From Baylisascaris procyonis (taxonomy: Eukaryota > Nematoda > Chromadorea > Rhabditida > Ascarididae), in contig JAZARR010000179.1 in NCBI GenBank assembly GCA_037389465.1, forward strand, positions 4,126,501 to 4,190,500: a stretch of DNA of 64,000 nt. Direction: 5' to 3'. The position numbers and the translations under genes were made by a program. The notes beneath the pieces were generated by a model. That model had not been told where the DNA came from. It ran no database searches and saw only the letters and a program-made list of their open reading frames with translations. The first letter of the stretch is position 1. Each line of letters begins with the position of its first letter. Positions 1 through 11,848 of this stretch are shown piece after piece.

Positions 1-1457
1 AAAATGGAAAATGCCTGAGCGATTTGATACTTAAACGGGGCCCACCCTCGAGGAGACCCAAATGGCCTGGCTGGCTGGCCGTGTTTTACAAGGGCAATTC
101 GTGTCGTCTAACCATGTTCCACACTCATCGGCTAGGAAGCAGCGAAAAGAAAACGATCAGCATTACTTTAGTGAACAAACCCATTGCTATGAAGCAATTC
201 AATGAGCTGCGATGACGCCATCTTCGAAGCGTTTATGCCTAAAATTACGGGACTTAAAAAATGGTGTTGTTGGTGATACTGTTGTGCACACATGGATGGA
301 AGAAGCAGATAGAAGAGAAGAAATATGAGTCATAATATCTAAGAGCTGATGAGGAGAAAATTGATATAAATTGAGTACTACTTATTAATTGAGTAATGGA
401 ATTTAAATTCAGCTACCGCTTAGTAGTTACTAGTGACGAAACAGCAATTAATTATTGGATTCTCAAGCGTGATAATGCAAAATATTTAGCTAAATTATGC
501 AAATACGATGGGAATTCCTCAACTTTAGAATAGTTTACTTGCCCTCATTTTATTTACTCTACCCGATTTGTAACGGATATTGATACTAATAAAAGAAAAC
601 GAATGAAATAAAATGTTAGAGATGGATTCTTTTTTTGTTGTTGGAGACGATTCTTTGATAGATATCGTTGGATTTTGAAGAATTTTAGGGATGCCAAATA
701 TTCTTTTCATTTATTATTACGTTTTTTTTCGATTGATAATTTTGCATACAATCAATGATTATTTACTCTTTCATAGTCTCATTACTTTTGAATAACTGTC
801 TATATCGGATTTTATGAATGCTGGAAATTGCATTTATTGTGGCTTTTGGAATTACTTCCAGAACATAAATTTCTTGTATCAAATCTAACTTCGTGAACTA
901 TATTGTTGTAAGTTCTTGAACTAAATCGTGAAGTTCTTGATCGTTGGATGATGTAGAAGATATTCTACTATTCCCATTGCTTCAGAGGTTTAAAATCTCA
1001 ACGAGCTCATGGTAAATGCTGCATAGAAAGAGGAATTAAAACAGAGATTGTAAGAAATTTGTGGTGATCCTATTTCATTTCACCTGTGCTAAATTATGAA
1101 CCTTTGTACTTTGTTGTATTCGATCTGTTAAAGTGACGATAAGAACCGCATAATGAGCGAGAATTATGCCATTTTTGATTAACAGTTGATAGGAACCATC
1201 ATTAACTGTTGAAGGTATCAGGGTAGAGCAATCAGCAGATAAGGTGAGACTAAACTTGGATATGGGTGGTTGCATCTCATTCAGGGCTATGATAGAAAAC
1301 GAAGTTCTTGGCAGCAACTTGCATACGAGCTACTATTAAAAGGATTATTGCAGATTTTAATACGAAAGCTGCTAATAAAATGCTGAATGATCTCATCCTT
1401 ATTTTTTGCTCTTATTTGCTAGTATTCTTATATTACTCTTATAAATATACTTACATG

Positions 1458-1493
<36 letters not shown>

Positions 1494-4159
1494 AAATACT
1501 CTTATTACTTCAATATGTTCTAACATATATTGCTGAAATTTCATATCTGTTCTTATAATATCTGTGCTACGGTATGCTTAGTAATACGACCATGAGATTA
1601 TGCTTCATACATTGTGGTGTCCATATGAATTTAGCAAAAAAAAGTGTGTGATATTGTTGGTGAGTTGCAAAATTCTTTGAGCGACAGCAAGCTGGAAACT
1701 GGGCGTTGAATTTTTGATTGTGCGATGTTAGGCGAGCCGAGCAGTCTAGGCCCAGTGGTGTGTGTATGGGGCAACAGCCGGTTGCACCCTCGACGTGTAT
1801 ATATATGTGAATATATATATGTGTGGTGATGTATGATGATGAATAATTACTAGTCATTCTTTATAGATTACTACTCTTTCTCTAAGTAACCTTATCATTG
1901 TCTATTAAAAGCTGTTTATTTTATTACTCTCCGTTTCTATAAGCTAGATTATCGATTGCTGTAACAACTGACGAAAGTAACGTCGCACCAATTTGAAGGT
2001 AAGACTACCATGAGGCACTTCTTTGAGATGCATTTCTTGAATGAGCTTGTATTAGCGCATCTCTTGAAGTCAATATTCACTTTTGTCATCTTTGTTCGAC
2101 CTATTTTTTTTTACAAAGGACGATATTCGATCTATGTTGCTAAATTGAGGTCATAATAAGGACTATTCAGATCATTTTGCTCAAATTCAGATCATCCGGA
2201 CGTTAAGATAGAGTATCGTAGAAAATTCCGATTTTGATAGGCATTGAATAGGATCCTTCATCGCCTATCATATTAAGGTTTGATCTATCAAATGCTGTTA
2301 TAGATTGGACGAAATTCACAGTGTTGCCTTGTATTCTTGCTTGAGATAAGTGCTTTCTCTCATCTTTGACTGAACTAGAGCATTTTTTTTGACTTTTTAT
2401 TATTCATTATGTAAATTTAACTGATAATTTAACTGATAATATTAAGTGATAAGGTTAGGCAATTTCTTGTATTAGTGTTTTACTTTTCTTTTCAACTTTG
2501 ATATTTACAAATCTAAATCGAATTGAAAAAGTTTTACCTATTGAATTTTTAAGCAGTAAAAACCTTTTGAATTTTTAATTAATAATATTAGCATATTTAG
2601 AATAACTGCTCCAACTAAACTAAACTAAACGTCGCCTATTCTAATATTTTCGAATATTTCATTGCATAGAGGTAAACCAATAAAAAGTCTATATACAAAT
2701 TATTTTATGTTTTTATAATTTGTTTGTCGATTTTTAAGAAGGCATTTTGTGGAATAACGCTTTAGCATTTGTGCAACGTTTAGTGTGCTGCATTCATTCA
2801 TTGTTGAGAAGATTTGTTGGCGCATTTTGTGAGGCATTTGGCGGATGTTGCTTTTTTTTCATATGTTCTTACACTCGAAATGTCCTCTTATTTGCTTCGC
2901 ACCTTTTCTCCACATTTCACTATCCTTAACAAAAGCTCTCGAAATCCATCATTTTAGAATAATACGGATGAAGGAGAGGGGGCAGAGGAGGATGTGGTGG
3001 GGGGAGGAAATACATGATTTTAAATTTTACTACTATCATTTTAAACAAATAAACTTTTATTGATATTAAATCAATATTTATTCAGTTTATCTGTGGATAG
3101 ATACTTCTTTAAAATGCATATCGTTTCTTTGTCTCCTATTGCTCAATTTCATTTAAGCATCTCTATTTCCTCCTGTAATGAATCCTTTCCCTTTTTTTTA
3201 ACTCTCATATATTTCGAAATTTCCGGTACTATTCCGATTTAATGGATTTTTGATTAAGCGCAACAAAAATGGATCATCATATATATGTGGAGGAGAAGTA
3301 AATCGTTTACAATAAGAAGAAATAATTGGGGAAAATTTTCATAAACAGCCATATATCTCCATTAGCCATAAAAGATGCATACATAATTTGTGTTATGTGG
3401 CTTAGCGCAATTTCATAAAATTGCTGCGCACTACACTTTAGGGATCGTTTTAGTTCCTTTTTTTTTTTTAAATGGTGATACTGAATGCGTTTTGCATCAT
3501 TTCTAGAGGTATTTTTTTCAAATATTCTATGCTTATTCCATAAAAATATTCTATTTTTTTCGAAATTTAAATTTTGAAATATAAAATTCGAGTGGATACT
3601 ATATATAGCGCAAATTCCCTTTTTTTTTTTCAACTGCTCATATTAGGCGTTTTTTTTTCTTGAAAATTTTTATTGCCATCTTTCCCACTATCTGACTTTT
3701 ATTTCCATTGAAATGTTCGAATAATTGTATTGTCGTATAGCAACGGAAGGAAAAGATAATCCTCTCACCTTTTTTCCACATATAATTTCATAGGAAAATT
3801 TTCGCTAGACAATTATGACTGATTTGGTTGAGAAAATTTTATGACATGACGAATGTGGGGATGAAAAAAATGAAAAAATTTTAAAGAAAAATCTTGGAAT
3901 GAGATTATAATCGTTGGCTACTTGAAAATTCATCAAATTCCAATTAAATCTAAATTTTAATTTCATAAAATTATTACTCAAAGCGGAAAGGTTCATTTAC
4001 GATGGATCATTCGAAGTAATTAGCATTTAAAAAGTCTACTCCACCTAACTCATAGGTCGTGAAGTAGTTTGCAAACTCTAAAGTATGAACAGGATATAGT
4101 TTTTGTGGCTTACCTTAGGTACATCTAGCAAAAGTACTCTACCATATCTAGTGCCTTAT
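1..4159. other. No supported gene; anonymous AT-rich DNA
   Basis: Open frames here are short, low-complexity and lack coherent splice partners. Apart from the TA microsatellite near 1.46 kb, nothing can be supported. The first 230 bases are GC-richer and may be an exon or 3' end of a gene lying to the left, but no family is recognisable. Confidence 0.5.
1460..1491. repeat. (TA)n microsatellite
   Basis: An uninterrupted tract of about 16 ta units in otherwise featureless AT-rich DNA. Confidence 0.95.
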
Positions 4160-4923
4160 ATGTTCGCTAGCAACGACCAAACTTCAGTTATTTTAAAGGT
4201 AATTATATATTTTCAGGTTGTTGACCTGGCGAAAGACCTCTTCGTATCATTGTGTACTGTGTGCGTGCGAAGGTGCTCGATTTTCGTGATAGCAGTACTG
4301 AACGAGCTTGGGCTAACGGTTGCCCCTATTTGGCTTTGATCAAGTGAACACAGTCAATAGGGGAGGGGTACTGGGCAAAGTACCACTAATGCTGTACCCC
4401 TCTCTTGTCTATTACTTTCGCTACCTGTCTACTACACTTCTGTGATATCTCATCACCCTTAACTCTGATTATCGTACAATTTTCTGTGCTGGTCGCAATC
4501 TGAAATTTCTTTTATCAATTTCTGCAGCCAAGACACACGACTGGTTGAATTGTTCGTTGAAAAACGACGTCGTGACTGCGCAGACGAACGAGTTGATTAC
4601 GGTGTGACACTACAAGTGTTGGTCACCTCGCGTATGGCGTCTCGCATTTATTCACTTCTTACGGCGCCATTATCCCTCACCTGTCAACTATTTATACTAA
4701 TGGCTATCGAAGGTAGGTATGGTTATATAGATATCCTGTACTGAACTGTCAATATAATTAATCCGATAATGCATACAATGGCATAAATACGGCTCAATGT
4801 ACCAACTTAAAGTGTTGCCGATTTGCAATCCAACACCACAGATTGTCAACATTAATCACCTAAACCTTTATTTATCTGGATTGTTTAGGCAGCTATTCTT
4901 TTTCGAACGATGAAGTAGCATAA
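4160..4923 (+). CDS. Candidate three-exon gene of unknown function
   Basis: Three plus-strand pieces join without a phase break. The first, 4160-4272, opens with ATG (MFASNDQTSVILKVIIYFQV, then VDLAKDLFVSLCTVCVR). The second, 4528-4712, encodes QDTRLVELFVEKRRRDCADE and later QVLVTSRMASRIYSLLTAPL. The third, 4889-4923, encodes SYSFSNDEVA and a stop. The acceptor at 4526-4527 (tttctgcag) and donor at 4713 (G/GTAGGT) are good; the donor at 4273 (GTGCTC) is weak. The middle exon is open in only one frame and is GC-richer than its surroundings. The product would be about 100 residues. I recognise no family, and more upstream exons may exist, as the frame stays open 5' of the ATG. Confidence 0.33.
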
Positions 4924-7900
4924 ATTCGGCATTTTTTGACTGAAAAATGCAAAATTTGAATGCAAACGCTGACATTTATAATGCAACGGGAAAAATTGCG
5001 ACGGAAATGAATAAATTGCAGTGGAAAACAAAATGAAAATTTTAGGCATTCGGTGCATACCGAAATTCGAATATAGCCTGACTGATTTGTGTCTTCTTAT
5101 TTTGAGCATATGTTTTTTATATTTTTTTAAAAAAAAAATGTGATAAATCAAGACACATGTTGGAGGAGCTCCAGATTTTTTGAGCGGCTCATTTAATGAC
5201 GTCACTTTTTTCGCCACAACCAAATATTAGCGATGCGACCGGAAAACTTCCTTATTGATCGCATCTCATTTTCTCTTGAAAACATCGGTGATTGAGAAAG
5301 CAAAATATCGCTCGCAGCGGTAATAAAGCAGTTAAAAATCCATAAATTACAGGATTGGAATAATATAGCAGCATTTTTGTCATATCTTCCATTTAAACAG
5401 CTCCACACTCCCCCTCCCCTTCCTTCCTCTCCCCCTCCTCCTTCTTGCCTCCCCCCTCTTTTCGTCTATCGTCCCCTTCTTTAACTTTCCTTGAATATAT
5501 CTTTTGTCTTTCTTACACAAACTAAGAGAAGCTATTAGATTTTATCATCAATTTTATTAAGTTAAATTCTTTTCATTTGCGTTTGTTGCAACGTTAAAGA
5601 TACTCAACCCTTTTGAGTGTGGAAACTTTAAAAATCAAACTTACATCAATTGAAATAATAAAGCTAATAATCATAATATATGGAACTATCCACTAATGAA
5701 AGTTTTTCAATACGCTTTATGGAATCAATAGGTTTACAAATGAACATTGAGAGAAAAAAACTGAGAAAATTACATCATATAATAATAAAAAATTTTAAAA
5801 GTAATATATTTGTCAAGTTCTTTTCTGGGAAATAATTCTTCTCAGGGATTTCAAAAATGTTTTCAATCCTCTTCTAGTTAATCTAGTATATCAAACAAGA
5901 GGGCTTATATTTAATATTTTACTGTAATTTGGTATGAAGAAATAAGAGATGGCGGCGGAAAATTTCTGCTATAAATAACTACGATAACGAAAGTAGAAAC
6001 AATAAAATACCAATGACTTCTCCATCGAAGTGAATGTATATAGCAACCTATGCATTTGTACGTTCTTTATCATACCAACTTAATACTTTTGCAGTCCACC
6101 TACCTTACCCGTTGAGTAGATTAAGGTTTAATCGACTACCTTATTGTATATCTGCATTCATTACATGTTTTGATTAGCTGCATTGGCATTCACTGATATC
6201 CATTTACACTTCCCTTCAACTTCCTTATGAATAATAAAACATCGGAAAGAATGTATTCGTATTTTAAATACCCAACCTGGCATGAATTTTCTAGAAATGC
6301 GGCGTTTTGCATATTAGACAGATTGCTTAATGCATTTCGAATTTCATAGGAAATAAGCAAATTTTAAGAACATCTAAGAGTCCATCTCTTTTGATATTGA
6401 GAGATTATCCTGGAAATTGGTCTAAAGATCCCTCTATGGTATATATTTTTCATTAGTTTGGTTTCAGTGACTCTCGAGCTAAAACTGTCAAAGAGACAAG
6501 GAAAGAGACAGACAGACCTTCGTACATACAATACAACAAACAGACAAAAGTGATGCAAAAACTGTCTCATTAATCATTGATCAGCACGTTGATTTAATGA
6601 AGAAATGAAGCGAGAAAAATTCATTGAAATGCTACGCATTAATGTAACTTTTTTCCTCGACAAAAAGATAAATTTCAATTGTATAATGACTATTTCGGTC
6701 GTTCTAACATTTAGGCAATCATAGTTAAGAAGAAGACAAAGAAAATTGCATTTTTTGTTAATAAAAAAACTATAGGTACTCATCCGCAAAATGATCATTT
6801 ATTTGTATTAGAATTTATATCCGTTTGAATTAAGAACTCCATTATTCCCCTCTCCCTCTCTTGCCATCATCCACTATCACTTTCCTTCATCGATGAGGAA
6901 ATTATGCATTCATTCATTCACTTAGGAACTAATGTTTCACTTTTTTTTTCACTTTTTTTCAAAACATTCACTTTTTTTTAATATAAAAATTGAAACTTTC
7001 CAATTTTTTGATAATTTTTATTGGAAAAATTTTCTCATTTTCACTTCGAATAAAGCTGATTTAAATTATCAAATTTAAAAAATTCTCAAAATGCTTAAAC
7101 GTTTAATTTTCAATTGAAAGTTTTTTCTGGAATTCTTGCAAAATAAAAAAGCGTCAAATAATTTCCAACCATGTAAAAATTAGCCATTTTTTAAAGCCTT
7201 CTGAAGCAAAGCGGGAAATTATGGATGAAGGAGAGTGAGGAGAGAAGGAGGCAACAACGAGGCGAAGATGGCTGGTTTCTCCTCATCAAAAGTTTGCGGT
7301 GAAACTTCCAGAATTGATCATATTGGCGATGATCCAGAGATTTGTACGAGTGCTTAAGGTGTCAATGCCTGAAAGTCTCTCGGCTGAAGTCTTTCTGTAG
7401 CGCCGAAAATCGGAGCTAGAACTTAATATGCTTAGTGCATGTGCAGTACAACGCCCGGGATGCTACGATAGCATCTACGCCTAGATGACACAATGGCGTC
7501 GAATGGTGGGGTGTTTTCGAGCCTTGCCAGCCTTGACAACTTTGACAGCGTTGGCAGCTTTGGCCGCCTTAGCAGAAAATGATTTAATTAGAAAGGGGGT
7601 CGGCCGCCTGACGAATGCTGATGCGTATCGTTGTGCTGCATTCTGATGTTGACGAGCTTACGTTTCGCCAACCGATTTTTCACGAATATATACGTCAACA
7701 CACATTTCATCGACCAATATCACACTATGAAATGCGCTTTAAGATGTGATCGATTCATAACTTACTAACGTGAAAAATTATCAACAGCGAAAACCATAAG
7801 ATATTCATCCAATAATTTAACATTTCATCTTCTCCTTCCTGAAATATCGGCTCCTGAAAAGAATAATATTCGAAATTATGAAAGAAGTAATTAACATTTA

Positions 7901-8148
7901 GAAAGAAAGGCTAAAATTGCGCTCATTGAGTCTAACTATTAGAAAAGAGAGATTTTGGCTTTCAATGAAATGTTTTTTTTTTGTTTCAAAGAATTTTTAC
8001 TGAAATAATATAGGAAATTATCTTAGCTAATACTAATCATTGTTCTTTGGCCGCTCTACAATCAATGAATTCTCTCCTCATCGTTTTGGTCAGGGGTCTT
8101 CCATTCGGAACGGTTGTGAACTAATATACTATTAGTAAATTTTCGCTA
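4924..8148. other. Intergenic region upstream of the Ly-6-like gene
   Basis: Mostly AT-rich, with a pyrimidine tract at 5405-5465 and a TGACGTCA at 5197-5204. A GC-richer block at 7250-7690 contains a minus-strand Lys/Ala-rich frame (KAAKAANAVKVVKAGKARKH) that is too short to assign. The block may hold promoter elements of the gene starting at 8149. Confidence 0.4.
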
Positions 8149-8308
8149 ATGAAATTACATCTATTGAAAAAAATACTATATCTTCCAATTAAAAAAATAA
8201 TCTGCCAACTATTAACGTTTTTTATGAAAATCATTGAATTTTTTGTCTTTTTAATTTATTTTTTACTTTTTAAATCAACTTTTGCAGTTCAGACGGATGT
8301 AACTACAG
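8149..8308 (+). CDS. Ly-6-like gene, exon 1 (signal peptide)
   Basis: This exon encodes the N-terminus with a strongly hydrophobic signal-like segment ending around STFA/VQTDVTT. An ATG at 8149 and another at 8224 are in frame, and the second gives a signal peptide of normal length. The donor is CAG/GTAAGA. Sequence just upstream is AT-rich with no clear promoter. Confidence 0.65.
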
Positions 8309-11300
8309 GTAAGATTGAATGTTCATGCTTAATAGGACCATAATACCTTCAAATATCATAGATTTTATTATATAATACTGCTTCGATAATAATATTTATA
8401 ATTCAGGTGTGGCAAGTATTGGCTGTTTTGTGTGTTCATCATTTAATGGTTCAAATCCACTCTGTGAAGATACATTCAATTCAACGATTCAACAGGGTAC
8501 ACTATTAACACTTAGCGCCGCTTATTATCAATATCCATGTTGGGCATTCAAAAAACAACGTCAAGGACTATTTCCGGCTGATCATTGCATTAAAGTTAAT
8601 GGTTATAGAAGTAAGTTTATTTTTTTATTCAATTTATTTTTGTAAAATAATACTAATGTTTTTTATAAAAAAATACTAATTTTTTTTCTTTGTTACTTCG
8701 AATTATGTTAGCATCACAGGTATTCATCAAGGTATGTCAACTTTTATAGCTTATCGATGTCAGATAATAATCTCATGACAGCGTTTTTGAATGAATGATT
8801 CAATAAGTGAGTATACCGGTTATCTGAATCTTCCGCTTTGACGATTATTAATAGTGATCGTAGTGGTTAAAGCGCTGAATAATAAGCAATCATAAATAAG
8901 TATGCCAGCTTTTTCTTCAATAAATTATGTCAATTTATTTTCAAAATACTATATTTTACAAATGAAATATTTTAATTTTTCCACGTAATTTAAAAAAAAT
9001 GCATCGAAAATTTTCGTACTTTTCAATTATCATTGAATACTTAGTCTCAAATGAACAACATTTGTAAAATTGGATAAAAATTAGAGCTTATATGTCTAAA
9101 GAATCGAAATGAATCCAAAGAAAATGAAAGTTTCGCATTTTCCTTTGCGAAATTTCATTGCATTTAGAGATTGCAATTGCAGAATTTGCAAAATTATCAA
9201 AGATTTGAGTTGAAAATATTATTGCATTGCATAATATCAGCAATATGAAAATGCTTATAAGTTTAGATAAAAATTTAAAATTATTTCTTATTGAAAAGAA
9301 GTGGATCGATAAGTTTTGCGTGATTATTGCACTCTTTTAAAATGGGCATCCATCCCTTGAGGCGTATCGAGAAGCCACTCTTGAAAACATAAAGCACTCA
9401 AGACGATATCCTCATCTCTTAAACCGAAACTTCAATTTCACAATCGAAAATGCAACCGTTTCGATAAGACTTTGTTTCGGGATGCATATTTCTTGATATT
9501 GAAATGCGTTTAAAATACACTTCATAGAAAAAATAGCATTTTAAAGATAGGCTATTTGGATTTATCAATGAATATACCGTAAATGATGGAATAAAAGCCC
9601 CGGGTGTTATAAATGTTTACAGGGCTATATAAAAGGAGGGGGGTTTATTTCTCTTTTCTCGCCCTAAAGGGTTCATGATATCTTGAAAATTTTGCTTGAG
9701 GTATTGAAAAGCAATGCTTTTTGACCCATCAATTCGAGTTTACTTTTCCCTCCAAAAGTGCTGCGCTTTCCTGAATATTGATAAACACTATTGTAATTCA
9801 TATAGAGGCTTGAGAAAGAAACCTCATTCGAGGATGTTGGAAGTGTTCTTGTAGGAAAAAAGACCTCACTCATTACGAGGGGTCTCTATTCAAGCCTATA
9901 CTGTAGTCTCACAAGAAGCGAGGTCCCAAAATGGTCCTTCTATATCAACCGTTATTTGGGAATTTCATGGTGATTACTACTTGAAGGATGCTTAGAGATG
10001 AGTGCTTATGATGGTGTGAGTTCTAAGTTATCTGAATGAAATTACCGAAATTGACTTTCCATCTTAATTTTTGGTAGCCTGAATGAAGATTATGAGTGCT
10101 ATCATAGTATTAGTGAGGAGAGAAGGGAGGAAAAGAATAGAGGGAATCCTAAAGTAAAATATAAATGACTAATGGATAGTTTTAATCACTGATCAACACT
10201 ATCAATTGAAATTCTCTTCAGCTTATAAAAGAGTTTTACTTAAATATCTTTTCTTCTTCAAATATTTCATCAATAAAAACTCTAAAAGAGTCTTCAAAAT
10301 CAATATAAAAAGCATAAAATGTTTTATTTCAATTATTCTATTTTCAAAAACATTTACATTATCTTTTATTTTCAATGAATCCGTCGAGTAGAGGAACATA
10401 AAAAACGAAAGTGAGTATTGACGATTCAATGGGAAATATTAGCAACTTAATATCATGAACTGATAATGATACACGCGGAATTGATAAGATGAAATAAGAT
10501 AAATGAGAATTAAAGAATGATGCTGATTTGGCGTTTTCGTAGGTGATCAACCAACTCAAACAATGGTCATCAGGACATGCGCTTTAGATTCGGGCACACT
10601 TACAGCCGATACTGGTAAGGCTAATTTTTTTTTCTTTTTTTTTGCAATAATTTTTTTAACTACTTATACATTTTTAAAAATTACTTATGCTGTTGATAAA
10701 ATTTATTCCTTAAAAAGCTTTATAGCTAAATATGATCACAAATTTGCATATTTGAATTTTATTTAAAAATCGATTAGTGCTGAATCGAAAGCTATAGCGA
10801 GAATGATATCATTGTTTAAATATTTCATAAATTTGATTTTTTTTCCGGCATATAAATTTCATCAACAATTGCGTTTGCAAATTTAGCAACAAATCATTTA
10901 TGCAAATTAGATCACGCATCCATAATATGAATATATTCCATTGTTATCATCGAAGAAAATATTGCACTCATTCTTGAAAGCTATTTATTACCATAACACC
11001 ATTAATTAGATGCATGGAATTAGGTAGTCCAATATATCACATCGACAACTAGAGATATTCTGAAGAAATCAGACAGACACATACATCATATTGCACTAAT
11101 ATTAGCCAATCAATAAAGTTAAAGAAGTGAGCTTTCTCGAGTGATATCCTCACTGAAATTAATCTCAATTTTTATATATTAAAGGGAATGCCAATTTATA
11201 TAGTGATCCGAATCCAAGAGTTATGATCCTATATCGAAATATGCTAGTTCCTCTTACATTCGTTTCACTAAGAAATCGGGAATTATGTAAAAATTTAAAT

Positions 11301-11848
11301 TTCTAAATAATTTATTATCGTCTCAGGACGGAAAATTGAACGAAAGCACTAAGTATTAGAGTACTTCTCTAATAAGTGCAACTAGTAGTAATTGAAAAAT
11401 ACAAGTTCAAGAATCTTTTTTTTTGAGTCCCTAAAAATAAGAAAACTATCAATAAATTTTTATATTTCTAAATTTCATTTTCGGCAATGAAATTTCCAAT
11501 TTATTTATAGAGATTGTACGAATATCGCATTGTGGTCATTTCAAATACGAAGGCTATCAATATTCAGGTTGTGTGCAAGCATGTGATACCGATGGATGTA
11601 ATATAGCAACAACACATAATTCTTATTATTGCCTCACCTTTATTTTACCTTTAATTGTATCACTATTACAATATTCTTTTATTGAAAAGATTCTATTGAT
11701 TTGCATAAATTTTTTAGTAAAATTTTTGCAACAATTTAAAAGGACAATATATCATATATGCTGTTATATTTTTAGGCACTTTTTTTTTTCTCTCTCATTC
11801 ATATTTTTGCTCTTTTTCGCATTTCATTCAACCATCAAAATAAAGTGA
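8149..11848 (+). CDS. Ly-6/uPAR-type secreted or GPI-anchored protein, 4 exons
   Basis: The exons are 8149-8308, 8407-8610, 10543-10614 and 11511-11848. All introns split codons after the first base, and the total is 257 codons plus stop. The extracellular part has ten cysteines in the order GCFVCSSF, LCEDTF, PCWAFKK, HCIKVNG, RTCALDSG, HCGHFK, GCVQACDTDGCN. The closing Cys-Asn is the signature of three-finger Ly-6 domains. The pattern resembles the invertebrate quiver/sleepless-like families, but I cannot name an orthologue. A signal peptide most likely starts at the second Met (8224; MKIIEFFVFLIYFLLFKSTF), leaving the first 25 codons as probable 5' leader or N-extension. The C-terminus is hydrophobic, as for a GPI signal, but longer than usual. 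Confidence 0.75.
8407..8610 (+). CDS. Ly-6-like gene, exon 2 (first cysteines)
   Basis: This exon encodes GVASIGCFVCSSFNGSNPLC and continues through PCWAFKKQRQG and HCIKVNGYR, five of the ten cysteines. It has NxS/T sites (NGS, NST). The acceptor is ataattcag and the donor is A/GTAAGT. The preceding intron is only 98 nt, the next 1932 nt. Confidence 0.8.
10543..10614 (+). CDS. Ly-6-like gene, exon 3
   Basis: This 72-nt exon encodes DQPTQTMVIRTCALDSGTLT and then ADT between acceptor tttcgtag and donor G/GTAAGG. RTCALDSGTL links the two halves of the cysteine-rich domain. It is phase 1 on both sides. Confidence 0.78.
11511..11848 (+). CDS. Ly-6-like gene, exon 4 (Cys-Asn motif and hydrophobic tail)
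   Basis: This exon encodes EIVRISHCGHFKYEGYQYSG and CVQACDTDGCN, then an 80-residue tail dominated by Leu, Ile and Phe with two hydrophobic runs. A normal Ly-6 GPI signal needs only 20-25 residues after the anchor site, so the tail is long. A further small intron or an extra membrane segment is possible. AATAAA (11839-11844) overlaps the end of the frame. Confidence 0.7.
11839..11844 (+). terminator. Possible polyadenylation signal of the Ly-6-like gene
   Basis: A perfect AATAAA overlaps the last codons of exon 4. If used, the 3' UTR would be very short. That is possible in nematodes, but other AATAAA copies farther down cannot be excluded. Confidence 0.3.

Noticed and set aside
7495..7690. 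Lys/Ala-rich minus-strand frame reminiscent of ribosomal protein or histone tails
   Set aside because: The match is only compositional. Downstream sequence does not continue into any ribosomal or histone core in any frame, and a stop follows shortly.
8860..8900. tRNA A-box-like sequence (tcgtagtggttaaagcg)
   Set aside because: No anticodon stem, T arm or B box follows.
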